From contig DASPKX010000091.1 in NCBI GenBank assembly GCA_035627835.1, positions 1 through 5,131 on the forward strand: a stretch of 5,131 bases of DNA, given 5' to 3'. Each line of letters starts with the position of its first letter. The first letter of the stretch is position 1. The notes beneath the pieces were generated by a model. The model had not been told where the DNA came from. It did not search any database and worked only from the letters and a program-made list of their open reading frames with translations. Position numbers and translations under genes: made by a program. This document shows positions 1 to 5,131 of the stretch, one piece after another. The stretch is from DASPKX01 sp035627835 (GTDB lineage Bacteria > Verrucomicrobiota > Verrucomicrobiia > Limisphaerales > SXQI01).

Positions 1-690
1 AGAATTCGCACCCAGGGCGGGGGTCCCGATCTACAGTACCAGGTCATCTGGCGCTTGTTGAATGCCGCGGATTATGGCGTCGCGCAACGGCGAGAACGGG
101 TGTTCTTCGTGGGTTTTAGAAAGGATCTGAATATTCCCTGGTCATTCCCGGGGCCGACACATTCACGCGACGCGCTGTATTACACGCAATGGGCTAGTGA
201 GGAGTACTGGGACCGGCACCGCGTCGCGCGGAAGGAGCGGCCTGCCTGCCCAATTCAGAGCGAGCAATGCCGCAGTTTCTTCGATTTTGTTCAAGTGAAC
301 GACAGCCGCATGCCATGGCGAACAGTTCGGGATGCGATCGCGGATTTGGGGGAACCGGCCCTATCACCAAGCCTAGCAGCCGTCCCCAATCATGTTTATC
401 AGCCAGGCGCGAAGGTGTATCCAGGGCACACGGGCAGTCCTTTGGACCTCCCCGCCAAAACGCTGAAGGCGGGCGATCACGGTGTTCCTGGCGGTGAAAA
501 CATGCTGGCTTACCCAAATGGGGCGGTGCGCTACTTCTCTGTCCGTGAGTCCTGCCGCCTTCAGACATTCCCGGACGAGTACGTGTTTGAGGGAAGTTGG
601 ACGGAGAACATGCGCCAACTCGGCAACGCTGTGCCAGTGACTCTCGGTGAGCGCGTCCTAACGGGTGTCCGCACTGCACTACAGCGCTAG
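1..690 (+). CDS. DNA (cytosine-5-)-methyltransferase, C-terminal part (5' end outside window)
   Basis: This is the modification enzyme of an R-M system; the family transfers a methyl group from S-adenosylmethionine to carbon 5 of cytosine within a short DNA target. The frame is open from base 1, leaving 229 residues. Visible C5-methyltransferase motifs are motif VIII (AADYG..QRRERVFFVG, residues 22-38), a target-recognition region between it and motif IX that includes KTLKAGDHGVPGGEN (about 153-167), motif IX (RES.RLQTFPD, 182-192) and motif X (QLGNAVPV, 206-213). The AdoMet-binding motif I, the catalytic PC of motif IV and the ENV motif must lie upstream, so intactness cannot be judged. A TTG at 55 is not a credible start because conserved sequence continues upstream of it. 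The stop is 4 nt before the endonuclease ATG. The family is certain; target specificity is not visible directly. Confidence 0.95.
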   Translation, partial: RIRTQGGGPDLQYQVIWRLLNAADYGVAQRRERVFFVGFRKDLNIPWSFPGPTHSRDALYYTQWASEEYWDRHRVARKERPACPIQSEQCRSFFDFVQVNDSRMPWRTVRDAIADLGEPALSPSLAAVPNHVYQPGAKVYPGHTGSPLDLPAKTLKAGDHGVPGGENMLAYPNGAVRYFSVRESCRLQTFPDEYVFEGSWTENMRQLGNAVPVTLGERVLTGVRTALQR

Positions 691-694
691 GCGC

Positions 695-1426
695 ATGTTC
701 GACTTTTTCCAGTTCAGCCTTCCTCGCGCTGTGACCGAGCAATTGATTGAGAGGCTCGATCAAATGGAAACCACGCCGCTCGGGGCGACGGCAATCGCTG
801 ATCTGCGAAGGTTCAGCGCGCAATGGAAAACAGCGCAGGGCGTGTACCTGATTTATGTCGAGAACTGCGCAACCTACGCCGGGAAGGCCGTGCATCTTGC
901 GGACAGGCTTGAACAACACCTGCGCAAACTGCGGGGGCGGAAAAACATCGACCTAAACGCCGTTGCGTTTAAGGCTCTCCTTCTTGATGAGAATTGGAGC
1001 ACGAGCGCCAATGAAGATTTGTTAATTGAGCATTATCGCAGCAAAGACGAGTGTTCCTGGAACAAGAAAGGTTTCGGGCCCAAAGACCCGGGCCAGGGAC
1101 GCGACGACACCCGCCCGAGTTGGTTTGACACCACTTTTCCGGTGAACGAGCTATACCCGGTTGTGGATATTCCGGATGAAATCAGCGTCGCCAACGCGCT
1201 TGGCAGTATCAAGGGCCAGTTGCCCTACTTGATGCGCTACGAAGAAGCTCCCGAAGCGCAGTCCATCCCCGTCAATTTTGCGGGCGTTCCGCGAAACGCG
1301 AGAGACGTTCTGAAGCGGATAGCGGAGGCGCTTGGGCGTGAGTGGCAGCTCATGCTATTGCCACACGGCTTTACGTTGTACAAGGGGAGCAAGACATACA
1401 GGCATGGGGTGCGTCTCTTCCCGTGA
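695..1426 (+). CDS. Eco29kI-like GIY-YIG type II restriction endonuclease
   Basis: Predicted restriction partner of the upstream methyltransferase, 243 aa. The GIY-YIG nuclease core is visible: GVYLIYV (residues 49-55, Tyr51), YAGKA (61-65, Tyr61), RLEQH (71-75, Arg71 and His75), E107 in NEDLLIEHY, and N123 in SWN. GFG (126-128) and a PG.GR...SWFDT stretch (132-146) follow. This order matches the catalytic Tyr/Tyr/Arg/His/Glu/Asn set of Eco29kI, and the GFG..PG.GR..S.WD block is typical of that family, so all expected active-site residues are present. Residues about 150-243 form an extra C-terminal region I cannot assign. ATG 695 is preferred: it lies 4 nt after the methyltransferase stop, although GTG 665 would add ten residues and overlap that gene. 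The ribosome binding site is weak, which suggests translational coupling. The stop is 1 nt before vsr. Family assignment rests on motifs recalled, not on an alignment. Confidence 0.85.
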   Translation: MFDFFQFSLPRAVTEQLIERLDQMETTPLGATAIADLRRFSAQWKTAQGVYLIYVENCATYAGKAVHLADRLEQHLRKLRGRKNIDLNAVAFKALLLDENWSTSANEDLLIEHYRSKDECSWNKKGFGPKDPGQGRDDTRPSWFDTTFPVNELYPVVDIPDEISVANALGSIKGQLPYLMRYEEAPEAQSIPVNFAGVPRNARDVLKRIAEALGREWQLMLLPHGFTLYKGSKTYRHGVRLFP

Positions 1427-1427
1427 G

Positions 1428-1973
1428 ATGGACCGCCTGACGAAACAAAGCCGCAGCGCGTTGATGGCGAGCGTCCGCAGCTCGGGTAATAAGTCGACTG
1501 AGCTCCGGCTGGCCAATGCGTTCAGGCGCAGCGGCATCAAGGGGTGGCGTCGAAAGCACAACATATTTGGGCGTCCTGATTTTGCTTTTCCCGTGAACAA
1601 GATAGCTGTTTTCGTGGACGGCTGTTTTTGGCACCGGTGCCCGAAGCATGGGCGTGTTCCGAAAAGCCGCCGGGTGTTTTGGATGTCCAAACTCTCTCGG
1701 AATGTCAGTCGAGATCGCCTGGTCAGCCGCACCTTACGCCGAGATGGGTGGTGTGTGGTTCGAGTTTGGGAATGTCAGTTGAAAAGCGGAGTTCTACCTC
1801 GCACTCTGGCGAAAATTAGGCGAAAGGTCGAGCGTTGCGGCGTTGCCGCCTTCCGGAAATCGGGAAAGCTGGAAGCAAAAGCGCAATACGAAAGCCCACA
1901 AAAAGCAACCAAAAGGGGCTTGCGCAGTTTGCCAGGGCCGCTTACATATACGACAAGTCACAGGTCTAACTGA
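1428..1973 (+). CDS. vsr: Very short patch repair (Vsr) mismatch endonuclease
   Basis: Vsr proteins nick DNA beside the T of T:G mismatches created when 5-methylcytosine deaminates, starting very short patch repair; they often accompany C5-methyltransferases. The 181-aa product shows the family signatures in order: an N-terminal MDRLTKQSRSALMASVRSSG block, E25, GRPDF (48-52, with Asp51 at the position of the metal-binding Asp51 of E. coli Vsr), DGCFWHRCP (64-72, zinc and active-site region; Asp replaces the His64 of the E. coli enzyme, as in many homologues), FW..KL.RNV.RD (84-96), and W..VRVWEC (108-116, Cys116 as likely zinc ligand). ATG 1428 is 1 nt after the endonuclease stop and fits the family N-terminus; a longer in-frame version from 1332 would lie inside the endonuclease gene. 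The basic, low-complexity tail after about residue 145 makes it longer than the usual 140-155 aa. Confidence 0.94.
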   Translation: MDRLTKQSRSALMASVRSSGNKSTELRLANAFRRSGIKGWRRKHNIFGRPDFAFPVNKIAVFVDGCFWHRCPKHGRVPKSRRVFWMSKLSRNVSRDRLVSRTLRRDGWCVVRVWECQLKSGVLPRTLAKIRRKVERCGVAAFRKSGKLEAKAQYESPQKATKRGLRSLPGPLTYTTSHRSN

Positions 1974-2105
1974 CTGCCGGGGAATGGTGTTTCCATTATT
2001 TTGGTCGGCTTTCAGTTCTCCCTATTCACAGAGGATCTCAATTCCAGGCATTCCACATTTAGGTTTATGCCTCAGGGACAGACCCTTCGGACTGGCAAAG
2101 AAAAT
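1974..2105 (+). other. Intergenic gap between vsr and rho with small inverted repeats
   Basis: No gene is supported in these 132 nt. Three small inverted repeats are visible: AATGG/CCATT (1983-1987 and 1993-1997), followed by ATTTT and at best a weak terminator; AGGCAT/ATGCCT (2046-2051 and 2067-2072); and AGGG/CCCT (2074-2077 and 2083-2086). The only sigma70-like pair I see, TTGGTC (2001) with TATTCA (2023), is poor. The rho promoter and any rho leader attenuation must lie here or further upstream. The frame shared by vsr and rho has no stop codon across the gap. Confidence 0.5.
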
Positions 2106-3233
2106 ATGAGCAACACGTCAACTGCGAGCGCCACGGACATTGGTTCAGGGTGGCTCGAAATATCTGAAAAAGGCTTCGGTTTCCTGCGTTCTTCCGCAAA
2201 TCATTACCAGCCTAAACCGACCGACATTTTCGTCACCCCGGACACGATTAAGAGAAACTTTCTGCGCGAAGGCTGCCTGGTCGAAGGCCCAACCCAGCCC
2301 CCGCATCGCGGCACCAGCCCTCAATTAAAAGAAGTGTTGAAGGTCAATGACCTTCCCTTCGGCGAGTACACCCGCGCTGTGCGCTTTGAGAACCTGACGA
2401 CGGTTGACCCGATTGAGAAATTCCGCCTGGAGACAGCCCCGGACATCATCGAGACCCGAATCATCGACCTGGTCACGCCAATCGGCAAAGGCACTCGCGG
2501 TTTGATCGTGGCGCCGCCTCGCACGGGCAAAACGACCATTCTCAAGCAAATCGCGAACGCGGTTACTGCGAACCACCCTGAAGTCCACGTGTTGGTGCTG
2601 CTCATCGATGAGCGCCCTGAGGAAGTCACCGATTTCCAGCGTTCTGTTAAAGCGGAAGTGGTTGCATCATCAAACGACCAGGACCTGGAAACGCACGTGC
2701 GTTTATCCCGGTTCATGATCGAGCGCTGCCGCCGCATGGTTGAGGCCGGCAAAGATGTTTTTGTGCTGCTCGACTCTCTCACCCGCGTCGCGCGCGCTTA
2801 CAACAGCGTGCATGGCGGCAGCGGCCGCACAATGACCGGTGGCGTGGATGCTCGCGCTCTGGAAATTCCGCGCAAGATGTTCGCTTCCGCGCGTAAGATC
2901 GAGGAAGGCGGTTCGCTGACTATTCTGGCCACGGCTCTCGTTGAGACCGGCTCCAGGATGGATGAACTGATTTTCCAGGAGTTCAAAGGCACCGGCAACA
3001 TGGAGTTGGTTCTGGAGCGCAAGCTCGCTGACCGCCGTCTGTTCCCCGCCATCGACATCCCGAAGAGCGGCACACGCAAAGAAGAAAAGCTTTTCGCGGC
3101 CAAGAACATTGAGGCAATTCGCAAGCTCCGCCGCATGATGGTGGATCTGAACCCGGTCGAAGCGATGGAAACGCTCACTGCAGCGCTTCGGAAGCACAAG
3201 ACCAATGACGAATTGCTCTCAAAGCTTCTGTAA
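2106..3233 (+). CDS. rho: Transcription termination factor Rho, short form
   Basis: Hexameric RNA-dependent ATPase and helicase that loads on untranslated nascent RNA and stops RNA polymerase. The 375-aa product contains the cold-shock-like primary RNA-binding domain (about 14-85, GFGFLR at 23-28), Walker A APPRTGKTT (136-144, Lys142), DERPEE (168-173), Walker B VFVLLDS (218-224, Asp223), the Q-loop before TGGVDA (244-249), the R-loop KGTGNM (294-299) and the SGTR arginine finger (Arg324, equivalent to E. coli Arg366). All ATPase and RNA-translocation elements look intact. The protein starts almost directly with the RNA-binding fold and lacks the roughly 45-residue N-terminal helical domain of E. 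coli Rho (419 aa). ATG 2106 follows a purine-rich AAAGAAAAT without a strong Shine-Dalgarno; ATG 2067 in the same frame would add 13 non-conserved residues. The WYL regulator follows 10 nt downstream. Confidence 0.97.
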   Translation: MSNTSTASATDIGSGWLEISEKGFGFLRSSANHYQPKPTDIFVTPDTIKRNFLREGCLVEGPTQPPHRGTSPQLKEVLKVNDLPFGEYTRAVRFENLTTVDPIEKFRLETAPDIIETRIIDLVTPIGKGTRGLIVAPPRTGKTTILKQIANAVTANHPEVHVLVLLIDERPEEVTDFQRSVKAEVVASSNDQDLETHVRLSRFMIERCRRMVEAGKDVFVLLDSLTRVARAYNSVHGGSGRTMTGGVDARALEIPRKMFASARKIEEGGSLTILATALVETGSRMDELIFQEFKGTGNMELVLERKLADRRLFPAIDIPKSGTRKEEKLFAAKNIEAIRKLRRMMVDLNPVEAMETLTAALRKHKTNDELLSKLL

Positions 3234-3243
3234 ATCGTTGTAG

Positions 3244-4254
3244 ATGGCGCGCGCTCCCAAGAAATCGGCAGAGGCGCGTCGTGGGAAGGAGTCAATTGAA
3301 CGGCTCCTGCGGATCCATCATTTAATCCAGGCGGGCAAGTTTCCCAATGCGCGGAAACTTGCCGCGGAGCTGGAGGTCAGCCCCCGCTGCATCGAGCGGG
3401 ACATTGAGTTCATGCGCGATCGGATGAACCTTCCGATCGCTTATGATCAATACCGCTACGGCTACCATTACACGGAGGAGGTCAGCGCATTTCCCACGGT
3501 GCAGATAAGCGAGGGGGAGTTGTTCGCGCTCATCGTTGCGGAAAAAGCGCTGCAGCAATATCGCGGCACAAGCTTCGAAAAGCCGCTGGTCAGCGCCTTC
3601 GAGAAGCTGGCGGCATCACTTCCAGACACAGTTTCCTTCACCCTGGACCAAATGGACCAGGACATCTCCTTTCGCACGCGCGCCGAGACGAAGGTGCCGC
3701 TGGACATCTTTGAAGTTATCACCCGCGCGACCAGAAAGCGGGAGCAGCTCGAACTTGAGTACCGCAAACCGGGAAGCGCCCAGCCAGAACGGCGCATTGT
3801 CGACCCTTATCACCTCGCGAACATTAATGGTGAGTGGTTCCTGTTCGCCCACTGCCATCTTCGGAAAGACCTGCGGACCTTCGTTCCAAGCCGAATCCAG
3901 GCGGCGCAGCCGACCGGCCGAAGCTTCGTTCGCCCGAAGCGGTTTTCCATCGAGGCATCCCTTCAAAACAGCTTTGGCGTGCTTTCCGGGCGTGAACATC
4001 ACGAAGTGTGCGTTCATTTCACGAGCGCTGTGGCCGATTACATCACGGAAAAGATTTGGCACCCGAGCCAGCGGTTGACGCCTTTGCCCGGCGGTGGCGT
4101 GGAGCTGAAGATGACCCTGAACGGCCTTGCCGAGGTGCTGAAGTGGATTCTTTCGTGGGGGCCGGACGCGAGGGTGGTGAGCCCGCCAGAATTGGTCAAA
4201 CTCGTGCTCAGCTCCGCGGAGAAGCTGGCGCGCCAGTACAGCGAAGGGCTGTAA
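3244..4254 (+). CDS. WYL-domain transcriptional regulator with N-terminal DeoR-type HTH
   Basis: Predicted DNA-binding regulator of 336 aa. A winged helix-turn-helix occupies about 16-78 (IERLLRIHHLI, then ARKLAAELEVSPRCIERDIEFMRD as the helix-turn-helix). A linker helical region (about 88-150) is followed by a WYL domain (about 154-225) with GEWFLFA at 196-202, where WFL stands for the WYL triplet, and LRTFVPSRI (210-218) carrying the conserved R.F..RI pattern. A WCX-type C-terminal extension spans about 253-328 (ILSWGPDARVVSPPEL near its end). In other members WYL domains bind nucleic acids or nucleotides and control DNA-damage, CRISPR or phage-defence genes; the ligand here is unknown. ATG 3244 is the first start in frame and lies 10 nt after the rho stop without a clear ribosome binding site, so co-transcription with rho and translational coupling are likely. 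It could equally regulate unrelated genes. Confidence 0.92.
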   Translation: MARAPKKSAEARRGKESIERLLRIHHLIQAGKFPNARKLAAELEVSPRCIERDIEFMRDRMNLPIAYDQYRYGYHYTEEVSAFPTVQISEGELFALIVAEKALQQYRGTSFEKPLVSAFEKLAASLPDTVSFTLDQMDQDISFRTRAETKVPLDIFEVITRATRKREQLELEYRKPGSAQPERRIVDPYHLANINGEWFLFAHCHLRKDLRTFVPSRIQAAQPTGRSFVRPKRFSIEASLQNSFGVLSGREHHEVCVHFTSAVADYITEKIWHPSQRLTPLPGGGVELKMTLNGLAEVLKWILSWGPDARVVSPPELVKLVLSSAEKLARQYSEGL

Positions 4255-4320
4255 TCCCTCCGTTGCGGCTGAGGCCTATCCGCGAGCGCCAGCTCTGCTT
4301 CCATTCATTGACGACCTGTT

Positions 4321-4383
4321 GCTGCAAGGCATTCCCGCAGCCCCAGCATCTCTGGCCTGGGCTATGCTTACTTTCATTGCAGC
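4321..4383 (+). other. Potential long imperfect stem-loop downstream of the WYL regulator gene
   Basis: Three nested complementary blocks are visible by eye: GCTGCAA (4321-4327) with TTGCAGC (4377-4383), GCAT (4329-4332) with ATGC (4364-4367), and AGCCC.AG (4339-4346) with CTGGGCT (4357-4363, one bulged C). Together they give about 18 pairs, with an internal loop on one side and a bulge on the other. No T-run follows, so it is not an ordinary intrinsic terminator. It could be a 3' end protector, a structured RNA or chance. Confidence 0.35.
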
Positions 4384-4513
4384 CATGCAAGGACAGTCAA
4401 CAGCCAGCGTGAGGTTCGCCGCGGAGGTGACTCTAATTTGCTGCGCCCGTCCGGTGCGATGGCTGGTCCGTAAGACGCTGCGGCGGCACCGGTTGGGAAA
4501 ATCTTGCCGTTCA

Positions 4514-4526
4514 GAAGAGCTGAGAA
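4514..4526 (+). repeat. 13-nt direct repeat, copy 1
   Basis: GAAGAGCTGAGAA occurs here and, identical, at 4606-4618, 92 nt downstream. The last A of this copy is the first base of ATG 4526, so its GAAG (4514-4517) sits about 8 nt before a possible start codon. Confidence 0.6.
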
Positions 4527-4600
4527 TGAGCGGTCCTAAAATCCCATGTCGAACGTTTGACTTTGATTTTGCGAGTCGTACTATTTGCCGCAGTCCCTGA
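4526..4600 (+). CDS. Possible 24-aa leader ORF upstream of the GspE/PilB-like gene
   Basis: The ORF starts at ATG 4526, begins MSGPKIPCRT and ends at TGA 4598-4600, giving 24 residues that match no family I know. A purine-rich GAAGAGCTGAGA precedes the start at ribosome-binding distance. It ends 27 nt before the GTG of the secretion ATPase gene. It may be a leader peptide or a chance ORF. The candidate promoter at 4557-4584 would start transcripts after its ATG, so only longer transcripts could express it. Confidence 0.2.
   Translation: MSGPKIPCRTFDFDFASRTICRSP
4557..4584 (+). promoter_or_regulatory. Candidate sigma70-type promoter for the GspE/PilB-like gene
   Basis: TTGACT (4557-4562, five of six matches to the -35 consensus) and TACTAT (4579-4584, four of six matches to the -10 consensus) are separated by 16 nt. 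Transcription would start near 4591, giving a leader of about 37 nt before GTG 4628 that includes the GAGAAAG ribosome binding site. The call is by consensus only. Confidence 0.4.
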
Positions 4601-4605
4601 CGACT

Positions 4606-4618
4606 GAAGAGCTGAGAA
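4606..4618 (+). repeat. 13-nt direct repeat, copy 2, overlapping the likely ribosome binding site
   Basis: Identical to GAAGAGCTGAGAA at 4514-4526. This copy overlaps GAGAAAG (4614-4620), which lies 7 nt before GTG 4628 and is the best Shine-Dalgarno candidate for the downstream gene; it supports the GTG as the start. Confidence 0.55.
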
Positions 4619-4627
4619 AGACTTATT

Positions 4628-5131
4628 GTGGCCGCACGTGATGATTTTCTGATCGATACTTTGACGGATATGGGCTTGATCACCAGCGACGCGCTGGACA
4701 CAGCCCGCATCCAGGCTGATGGCACAGGCCAAGGCGTTCTCGACACGCTGATTGCCAATGGCGCGCTCAAGTCCGCTGACGTTGCCCAGGCTAAAGCCGC
4801 CACCTACGGCGTCGAGTTCGTTCCCCTTTCTGAAATGCGCCTGACCGACGACGTGATCGCGGCTGTACCCCGTCACATCGCCAAGCGCTTCAATGCTGTG
4901 CCCGTGTTCCGCCAGGATGGCACCGTGGCCGTGGCCATGGCCGATCCTTCGGATTTGGACACGCTCGATGGCCTTCGCCACTCCTTAAATATGGAGGTGG
5001 AGCCACGTGTGGCGACCCCGGAAGACATTGAGGCGGCGTTGACCAAATATTACGGCGGCGGCGTTGGCTCTGGAGGCGGAGGGCGCGGTGGCAACAGCGA
5101 GCTGGGCAAGATGATCCAGGACATCACCGAA
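4628..5131 (+). CDS. GspE/PilB-type assembly ATPase, N-terminal part (3' end outside window)
   Basis: The first 168 residues of a cytoplasmic ATPase that would power type II secretion or type IV pilus assembly at the inner membrane. The N-terminus (AARDDFLIDTLTDMGLITSD) and the block from about 35 to 142 (VLDTLIANGAL, then AATYGVEFVPLSEM, VPRHIAKRFNAVPVF, VAVAMADPSDLDTLDGLR and TPEDIEAALTKYYG) form the T2SSE-N/MshEN-type domain of these proteins. A glycine-rich linker (143-155) leads towards the ATPase core, whose Walker motifs are beyond the window. GTG 4628 is chosen because the family-like N-terminus starts there and GAGAAAG lies 7 nt upstream; ATG 4670 would remove conserved sequence. GspE and PilB cannot be told apart from this part. 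A gene cluster for secretion or pili is expected downstream. Confidence 0.9.
   Translation, partial: MAARDDFLIDTLTDMGLITSDALDTARIQADGTGQGVLDTLIANGALKSADVAQAKAATYGVEFVPLSEMRLTDDVIAAVPRHIAKRFNAVPVFRQDGTVAVAMADPSDLDTLDGLRHSLNMEVEPRVATPEDIEAALTKYYGGGVGSGGGGRGGNSELGKMIQDITE

Larger units (their letters stand above)
4255..4627 (+). other. Intergenic region before the GspE/PilB-like gene
   Basis: These 373 nt hold no convincing protein gene or tRNA. They contain a potential long stem-loop (4321-4383), a GC-rich inverted repeat CCGGTGC/GCACCGG (4451-4457 and 4486-4492), two copies of a 13-nt direct repeat (4514 and 4606), a short candidate leader ORF (4526-4600) and a sigma70-like promoter candidate (4557-4584). 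No classical GC-stem plus T-run terminator was found after the WYL regulator gene, so its transcript may end by Rho or run on. Confidence 0.6.

Noticed and set aside
194..919. Long minus-strand open frame across the methyltransferase and endonuclease genes
   Set aside because: It has no recognisable domain, spans the junction of two well-supported genes on the other strand and is rich in Pro/Arg/Cys as expected for a shadow frame.
1983..2002. AATGG/CCATT hairpin followed by ATTTT as a terminator for the R-M operon
   Set aside because: A 5-bp AT-containing stem and an interrupted T-run are too weak to call an intrinsic terminator.
2001..2028. TTGGTC/TATTCA as a rho promoter
   Set aside because: The -10 matches only three of six consensus bases; not enough to list as a feature.
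4284..4295. GAGC/GCTC hairpin just after the WYL regulator gene
   Set aside because: Only 4 bp with no extension and no T-run; expected often by chance.
4319..4600. 93-aa plus-strand frame starting at TTG with a hydrophobic beginning
   Set aside because: It overlaps the inverted repeats, has no ribosome binding site or family resemblance, and its composition looks non-coding; only its last 24 codons from ATG 4526 were kept as a weak candidate.
4511..4981. Minus-strand open frame opposite the secretion ATPase start
   Set aside because: The plus strand clearly encodes a GspE/PilB N-terminal domain here; the opposite frame shows no motif.
136..5000. CRISPR arrays, tRNA or rRNA genes, insertion sequence ends
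   Set aside because: No regularly spaced repeats, no cloverleaf-like segments and no transposase sequence were seen anywhere in the window.

Overview
The window is a bacterial segment of roughly 55-60% GC with every supported gene on the + strand. It joins a restriction-modification (R-M) cassette to housekeeping genes. The organism cannot be fixed from sequence alone. The compact Rho, the WYL regulator directly behind it and the GspE/PilB-type ATPase would fit a soil or freshwater Verrucomicrobiota-like or related Gram-negative bacterium, but this is an inference with low confidence.

Region 1 (1-1973) is a three-gene R-M operon. It starts with the C-terminal part of a cytosine-C5 DNA methyltransferase, cut by the left window edge. 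Next is a GIY-YIG restriction endonuclease of the Eco29kI type, with an additional C-terminal region I do not recognise. Last is a Vsr mismatch endonuclease. Spacing is 4 nt and then 1 nt, so translation is probably coupled. The methyltransferase protects the site, the endonuclease cuts unmodified DNA, and Vsr starts repair of T:G mismatches left when 5-methylcytosine deaminates. CCGCGG is the suggested target, by analogy with Eco29kI only.

Region 2 (1974-2105) is a 132-nt gap with small inverted repeats and no gene. It has no stop codon in the frame shared by vsr and rho.

Region 3 (2106-4254) holds rho, encoding a 375-aa termination factor without the usual N-terminal helical domain, and 10 nt later a DeoR-type HTH plus WYL-domain regulator, probably in the same operon.

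Region 4 (4255-4627) is a 373-nt intergenic stretch. It contains a potential long stem-loop, a second inverted repeat, a 13-nt direct repeat, a possible 24-aa leader ORF and a sigma70-like promoter candidate.

Region 5 (4628-5131) is the N-terminal 168 residues of a GspE/PilB-type assembly ATPase (type II secretion or type IV pili), cut by the right edge.

The points most worth a second look are the endonuclease's extra C-terminal region, the short Rho next to the R-M cassette, and the structured leader before the secretion ATPase gene. Nothing here proves a wholly new system.
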